Shown: piece by piece, positions 59,758-64,000 of the stretch | Position numbering within the stretch: position 1 is the first letter of the stretch | Layout: each line of letters begins with the position of its first letter | Source of the DNA: Streptomyces pristinaespiralis | GTDB taxonomy: Bacteria; Actinomycetota; Actinomycetes; Streptomycetales; Streptomycetaceae | DNA: 64,000 nucleotides | Direction: 5' to 3' | Assembly: GCF_001278075.1 (NCBI RefSeq) | Contig: NZ_CP011340.1 | Coordinates: 7,313,501-7,377,500 of the forward strand | Translations under genes and position numbers: made by a program | Notes under the pieces: generated by a model | What the model was told of the DNA's origin: nothing | Database searches by the model: none | The model's input: the letters and a program-made list of their open reading frames with translations, nothing else

Positions 59758-61131
59758 TCAGTGCCCGGCCTCGCCGGGGCCGCCCGAGCCGGTTTCCCGT
59801 GCCGCCCCCAGGAGCCCCGCCCAGTCCGGGATCTTGACGGGCGGCCTGCCCAGGGCGCGCCCCAGCGCCGCTTCCGCCTCCTCGATCGCCAGCCACCCGC
59901 GCCACCGCACCGGCTGCTGCCCGAGGGCCCGGAGCTCGGCCTCCGGATCCGCGGCGAGGGGCCGCCCCACCAGGGCGGCCGCGTCCTCGAGCAGGGAGTT
60001 GACGGTCTCCTTCGCGCACGGGCGGTTGGTGCCGATCACACCGTTCGGGCCGCGCTTGATCCAGCCCGCCACGTACTCGCCGGGCGAGAAGCGACCGTCC
60101 CGCACGACCCGTCCCGCGACGTTCGGCACCACTCCGCGATCGGCGTCGAACGGCAGCCCTTCGGTCGGCACGCCCCGGTATCCCACCGCGCGCAGCACCA
60201 GCTGCGCCTCGATGTCCTGGTACGCGCCGGTCCCGCGTACGCCGCCCGTGCCGTCCGGCTCGGTCCGCTCGAAGCGGACACCACCGACGCGGCCGTCACG
60301 TTCCAGCAGCTCCACCGGCCGCAGGAAGAACCGCACATGGATGCGGCGAGGCCGGCCCTGCAGGGGCCTGGCGGCCCACTCCCGTACGACGGTGAGGTTG
60401 CGCCGCACGATCGCGGGCACGGCGGCAGGATCGGCGTACGCCGTTTCCAGCGCGAGATCCGAGGGGTCCACCATGACGTCCGCCGAGGGCAGGGCGCCCA
60501 GCTCCCGCAGCTCCTTGGTGGTGAACTTGGCGCCCGACGGGCCGCGCCTGCCCACCATGTGCACATCGCGCACCTGGCTGGCCGCCAGTGCGGCGAGCGC
60601 CCGTTCAGGGACGTCCGTCCCGCGCAGCTCGTCCGCGCCCCGCGCGAGGATGCGCGCCACGTCGACCGCCACATTGCCGACGCCGATGACGACGGCCGAC
60701 CGCGCCCCGAGGGCGAACGCGTCCGGGGGAGCGTCGGGGTGGGCGCTGTACCAGGAGACGAAGTCGGTGGCCGAGTGGCTGCCGGGCAGGTCCTCGCCGG
60801 GGACGCCGAGCTTGCGGTCCCTGGCCGCGCCCACGCAGTACACGACCGCGTGATAGAGCTCCAGCAGCTTCGCCGGACCGAGGCCCGCCCTGCCGACCTC
60901 GACGTTCCCCAGGAAATCGATCCGGTCGTCCTCGAGGACCGCCCGCAGGCTGTTCTGCAGCGACTTGATCTTCTCGTGGTCGGGAGCCACGCCGTAGCGC
61001 ACGAGCCCGTACGGGCAGGGGAGGCGGTCCAGGATGTGCACCCGGACATCGGGCACAGCGGTCTGGCCGACGAGGGCCTGCGCGGCGTAGACCCCGCTGG
61101 GACCCGATCCGACGACGGCGACGCGAAGCAC
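59758..61131 (-). CDS. fprA: ferredoxin:NADP+ reductase, FprA type
   Basis: 457 residues, adrenodoxin-reductase-like. The FAD motif is VAVVGSGPSGVYAAQAL, then CPYGLVRYGVAPDHEKIKSLQ, the NADP motif AVVIGVGNVAVDVARIL, HMVGRRGPSGAKFTTKEL and GWIKRGPNGVIGTNRPCAKET. There is no fused ferredoxin, in contrast to the paralogue at 21170, so it needs a separate ferredoxin partner. The GTG at 61131 has AAGGAG upstream. Domains and length are typical of actinobacterial FprA. Confidence 0.92.
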   Translation of the reverse strand: MLRVAVVGSGPSGVYAAQALVGQTAVPDVRVHILDRLPCPYGLVRYGVAPDHEKIKSLQNSLRAVLEDDRIDFLGNVEVGRAGLGPAKLLELYHAVVYCVGAARDRKLGVPGEDLPGSHSATDFVSWYSAHPDAPPDAFALGARSAVVIGVGNVAVDVARILARGADELRGTDVPERALAALAASQVRDVHMVGRRGPSGAKFTTKELRELGALPSADVMVDPSDLALETAYADPAAVPAIVRRNLTVVREWAARPLQGRPRRIHVRFFLRPVELLERDGRVGGVRFERTEPDGTGGVRGTGAYQDIEAQLVLRAVGYRGVPTEGLPFDADRGVVPNVAGRVVRDGRFSPGEYVAGWIKRGPNGVIGTNRPCAKETVNSLLEDAAALVGRPLAADPEAELRALGQQPVRWRGWLAIEEAEAALGRALGRPPVKIPDWAGLLGAARETGSGGPGEAGH

Positions 61132-61247
61132 GTGGCGCTCCTTCCCGCAGGGGGATCTCCAGCATCGCACCGGAGTGCGTCACTGGGGAGGCTTGCGCCC
61201 GCGCGTCCTTCCCGGCGCGTCCCGAGGCGGTCCGGCCCCTGCCCGCG

Positions 61248-61913
61248 TCACATGTTCCGCATCCGGCCGATCTCGGCCGTCTGCTGCGCGATCACGTCGT
61301 TGGCCATCTCCTCGACCTGGACGTTGTTCCCCTCGGACAGCACGTCGGCGGCCATCGTCACGGCGCCCTGATGGTGGGTGATCATGAGCTTCAGGAAGAG
61401 CTCGTCGAAGGCGCTCCCGTCGGACTCGCGCAGCTGCTTCAGCTGCGCCTGCGTGGCCATCCCGGGCATCGCGCCGTGGTCGTGTCCATGGGCGCCGTCC
61501 TTCTTCGGGCCGCCGTTGTTCGCGAGCCAGCCGCGCATCGAGTCGATCTCGGGCTTCTGGGCGGCGGCTATCCGCTCGGCGAGCCGCTTCACCTGTGTCG
61601 ACTCCGCCCGTTGCGGAGCGAGCGCCGTCATCTGCAGTGCCTGCTCGTGGTGTTCGATCATCATCTGCGTGTAGCCGAAGTCCGCGGAGTTGGGGCTGTC
61701 GTCCGGCAGCGCCGCGGCGGCCTCCTCCGCGGACAGGGTCCTGGCCGGCTCGCCGGGCTTGCCGGGCGCCACCACGGAGGGACCGTCCCCGCCCGCCGCC
61801 TTTTTCCGGCCGTCGGACTCCGACTCGCATGCGCCCAGGGCCAGTACGGCCACGGCGACCGCCGCGGCCGCGGCCGATCTGCGCAGACGCGCGGTACGGG
61901 GGCGGTTCAACAC
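61248..61913 (-). CDS. DUF305 lipoprotein
   Basis: 221 residues. A signal peptide ends in a lipobox (LALGACES). Two DUF305 helical repeats follow, each with the EHHEQ or THHQG metal-like motif (GYTQMMIEHHEQALQMT and LFLKLMITHHQGAVTMA), separated by a His-rich loop (HGHDHG). Copper or another metal may be bound (inference). GTG at 61913 with AGGAGG. It is divergent from the LVIVD protein gene; this pair recurs in Streptomyces, as I recall. Confidence 0.9.
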   Translation of the reverse strand: MLNRPRTARLRRSAAAAAVAVAVLALGACESESDGRKKAAGGDGPSVVAPGKPGEPARTLSAEEAAAALPDDSPNSADFGYTQMMIEHHEQALQMTALAPQRAESTQVKRLAERIAAAQKPEIDSMRGWLANNGGPKKDGAHGHDHGAMPGMATQAQLKQLRESDGSAFDELFLKLMITHHQGAVTMAADVLSEGNNVQVEEMANDVIAQQTAEIGRMRNM

Positions 61914-62015
61914 GGGTGACCTCCTGGGGAACTCGGGCCTCTTGGAACGGCCGCCTTCACTTACTGCGCACGTGTCGCCGGTCAGAAACCTTGATTACGT
62001 CCGTGTTGCCATCTG

Positions 62016-62043
62016 TTGAGATGTGCATGCTAGGGAAGATACT
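62016..62043 (+). promoter_or_regulatory. candidate promoter of the LVIVD gene
   Basis: TTGAGA (62016-62021) and GATACT (62038-62043) are 16 bp apart, a passable housekeeping promoter about 50 bp before the GTG. It is the best candidate in the gap, but not strong. Confidence 0.35.
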
Positions 62044-62095
62044 GCCGGGGTCCGTGAACCGTTCAACCATGAACGGATACCAGGGGAGGACCGTA

Positions 62096-63607
62096 GTGAT
62101 CCTGTTGCACACCACCCGAGTGCGACGCAGACGACTGGGTGTCGCCGCGGCGGCCGCCGGACTGCTCGCCACCATGCTGGCGGCGGGGCCGGCGGCGGCG
62201 ATTCCCGATCCGGGAGACGCCACCGCCCGCGAGGGCATCTCCGCGAGCGAGTCGGCGGAGACCAGGTCGGCCATCCGCGACGGCGAGATACCCGGCGTGG
62301 ACGAGGTCGTTCACAGCGACAACATCGAGCACGTGACGAACATCCCCAAGGATGCGATCACCGGCACCAACTCGGACCTGGCCTTCCAGGGCAGGTACGC
62401 GTTCGCCGGCAACTACGACGGCTTCGTCATCTACGACATCAGCAACCCGCGGAGCCCGAAGACCGTTTCGCAGGTCCTGTGTCCGGGATCGCAGAACGAC
62501 ATCACCGTCTCCGGCGACCTGCTGTTCCTGTCCACCGACTCCTCACGGAGCGACAACTCCTGCAACAGCACGTCCCAGCCGGCGACCGAGAAGTCGTCCT
62601 GGGAGGGCATGAAGATCTTCGACATCAGCGACAAGAAGAACCCGAAGTACGTCGCCGCGGTCGAGACGGCGTGCGGTTCGCACACCCACACGCTGGTGCC
62701 CGAGCGCAGGAACGTCTACGTGTACGTCTCCTCGTACTCGCCGAACGCCGCGTTCCCGGACTGCCAGCCGCCGCACGACGGGATCTCCGTCATCAAGGTG
62801 CCGCGCAAGGCCCCGGAGAAGTCGGCGATCGTGAACTTCCCGGTGCTCTTCCCGGGCGAGGGACCCGACGGCGGCGGCAACCCGGGCTCGCCCACCAACC
62901 CGGGCGTCTCCAAGACCACGGGCTGCCACGACATCACCGTGCTGCCCTCCAAGGACCTGGCCGCCGGTGCCTGCATGGGTGACGGCATCCTGTTCGACAT
63001 CGAGGACCCGGAGCACCCGAGGGTCATCGACCGGGTCCAGGACAACGTCAATTTCGCGTTCTGGCACTCGGCCAGCTTCAACCAGAAGGCGAACAAGGTC
63101 GTCTTCACCGACGAGCTCGGCGGCGGCGGCGCGGCCACCTGCAACGCCGAGATCGGCCCGAACCGCGGTGCGGACGGCATCTACGACATCGTGGGCAAGG
63201 GCGACAAGCGCAAGCTGGTCTTCCGCAGCTACTTCAAGATCCCGCGCCACCAGGCCGCGACCGAGAACTGCGTGGCCCACAACGGCTCCCTGATCCCGGT
63301 CAAGGGCCGCGACATCATGGTCCAGGCCTGGTACCAGGGCGGCGTCTCCGTGTGGGACTTCACCGACTCCTCGAAGCCGAAGGAGATCGCCTACTTCGAG
63401 CGCGGGCCGCTGAGCACCGACAGGCTCTCCGTGGCCGGTTCCTGGTCCGCGTACTACTACAACGGCTACATCTACTCCAACGACATGTCCAAGGGCTTCG
63501 ACGTCCTGAAGATCAGCGACCGGCGCACCGACGCCGGCGCGAAGGTGCGGATGCACGAGCTCAACGTGCAGACGCAGCCGGACTACTTCGACGACTTCGA
63601 CGACTGA
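62096..63607 (+). CDS. LVIVD-repeat exported protein
   Basis: 503 residues from the GTG at 62096, with GGAGG six nt upstream. An Arg-rich start (TTRVRRRRLG) and hydrophobic segment ending AAGPAAAIPD look like a signal peptide. The mature part holds LVIVD-type propeller blades such as DGFVIYDISNPRSPKTVSQV, EGMKIFDISDKKNPKYVAAV and GGVSVWDFTDSSKPKEIAYF, with many His and Cys. A catalytic role is not known. The hairpin at 63626-63657 follows. Confidence 0.85.
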   Translation: MILLHTTRVRRRRLGVAAAAAGLLATMLAAGPAAAIPDPGDATAREGISASESAETRSAIRDGEIPGVDEVVHSDNIEHVTNIPKDAITGTNSDLAFQGRYAFAGNYDGFVIYDISNPRSPKTVSQVLCPGSQNDITVSGDLLFLSTDSSRSDNSCNSTSQPATEKSSWEGMKIFDISDKKNPKYVAAVETACGSHTHTLVPERRNVYVYVSSYSPNAAFPDCQPPHDGISVIKVPRKAPEKSAIVNFPVLFPGEGPDGGGNPGSPTNPGVSKTTGCHDITVLPSKDLAAGACMGDGILFDIEDPEHPRVIDRVQDNVNFAFWHSASFNQKANKVVFTDELGGGGAATCNAEIGPNRGADGIYDIVGKGDKRKLVFRSYFKIPRHQAATENCVAHNGSLIPVKGRDIMVQAWYQGGVSVWDFTDSSKPKEIAYFERGPLSTDRLSVAGSWSAYYYNGYIYSNDMSKGFDVLKISDRRTDAGAKVRMHELNVQTQPDYFDDFDD

Positions 63608-64000
63608 TCCGGGATGTGACGTGACGCGCCGCCGGGCGGGGGACCGCCCGGCGGCGCACCCAGTTCCCAGTCCAGCCCGTACCGCTGGAACAGCTCCGCG
63701 CGCAGCCGCGCGCGGGCCATCGGTACGCCCGGCAGCAGCAGGGCGAAGACCGCGCCCATCAGCAGCCCGCGCAGCAGCGGATAGTCGGTGTCGACGTCCC
63801 GTGATCCGTAGCGCTCCACCGTGTCCCGCAGCAATGAGGCGAGCCGTTGCTGCTCCGGGCACTGCACGAAGCCGTCGGCCTGCAGGAGTCCCGCCATGTG
63901 CGTGCGCATCAGCACCGGATGCTCGGTCGCCAGGCCGAGGATCGCGTCGATGGCTCTCGCCAGCCGCTCGCGGCCGTCCTCTGTACGCGGTTCCCTCTCC
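63583..64000 (-). CDS. TetR/AcrR family regulator (partial, N-terminus outside window)
   Basis: The C-terminal 139 or so residues of a regulator that starts beyond the right edge. The helices LARAIDAILGLATEHPVLMRTHMAG and YPLLRGLLMGAVFALLLPGV look like the ligand and dimer domain of a TetR protein. No DNA-binding domain is in view. It ends inside the 3' end of the convergent LVIVD gene (25-nt overlap). Confidence 0.65.
   Translation of the reverse strand, partial: EREPRTEDGRERLARAIDAILGLATEHPVLMRTHMAGLLQADGFVQCPEQQRLASLLRDTVERYGSRDVDTDYPLLRGLLMGAVFALLLPGVPMARARLRAELFQRYGLDWELGAPPGGPPPGGASRHIPDQSSKSSK
63626..63657 (+). terminator. 14-bp perfect hairpin after the LVIVD gene
   Basis: 63626-63639 and 63644-63657 pair exactly around a 4-nt loop, 18 nt beyond the LVIVD stop codon. 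The hairpin also lies within the C-terminal coding part of the convergent TetR gene. Confidence 0.8.

Overview
This is a high-GC actinobacterial chromosome segment that reads as Streptomyces or a close relative. Codon third positions are almost all G or C. GTG starts are frequent, and there is one TTG start. Several genes appear leaderless. The gene families (MurT/GatD, TesB, SpoIIE-type PP2C phosphatases, PucR, DUF305/LVIVD, actinobacterial FprA/FprB) are typical of that group. I see no tRNA, rRNA, CRISPR array, transposase, phage gene or replication origin. It looks like chromosomal housekeeping and core-accessory sequence, not an island.

Layout. 1-4.5 kb: 3' part of a cytochrome oxidase assembly gene, phosphofructokinase, the lipid II amidation pair murT-gatD, and peptide deformylase. 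4.6-11.1 kb: a TetR regulator divergent from an acyl-CoA dehydrogenase, a small membrane protein, a frameshifted glutathione peroxidase, thioesterase II and a Ski2-like helicase. 11.2-18.3 kb: a YdjM-type membrane hydrolase, then a MarR gene heading an operon for a heterodimeric ABC exporter and facing a third, TTG-started ABC exporter. A 19-residue hydrophobic peptide gene follows. 18.6-22.8 kb: a short MltG-like protein, a flavin monooxygenase, a YjbQ protein and a ferredoxin-FNR fusion. The fusion lies next to an AurF-like diiron oxygenase (22.9-23.8 kb) that has two tandem operators. 24.1-27.3 kb: an operon of DUF2617, DUF4247 lipoprotein, DUF350 and membrane spermidine-synthase-like protein. 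27.5-29.6 kb: a two-gene module resembling RsbQ/RsbP energy-stress signalling.

29.8-41.1 kb is the most interesting block. It is a minus-strand set of nine genes, mostly joined by 1-5 nt overlaps or gaps: a DUF3068 protein, GT4 glycosyltransferase, methyltransferase, giant AftD-like GT-C enzyme, HxxxD acyltransferase, second methyltransferase, EamA transporter, Trm112-like protein and FkbM methyltransferase. I infer a pathway for a methylated and acylated cell-surface glycan. A divergent small secreted or membrane protein and a PucR regulator follow at 41.3-42.7 kb.

42.7-56.3 kb: HAD phosphatase, Lrp/AsnC regulator, a large CitA-sensor/PAS/GAF/PP2C/HATPase protein, an FAD oxidoreductase broken by one amber codon, an alpha/beta hydrolase, a FUSC transporter, a beta-propeller lactonase, a CbiX-like protein without its usual histidines, a BadF-type kinase, uracil-DNA glycosylase, and a short stretch of gene relics. 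56.2-64 kb: a BNR propeller protein, a Streptomyces-style GC-rich repeat tract, an Old Yellow Enzyme divergent from an ArsR-like regulator with repeated boxes, FprA, a DUF305 lipoprotein divergent from an LVIVD-repeat exported protein, and the 3' part of a TetR gene at the edge. Intergenic repeats at 49.1, 52.1-52.6 and 57.6-58.0 kb are not explained by any gene.
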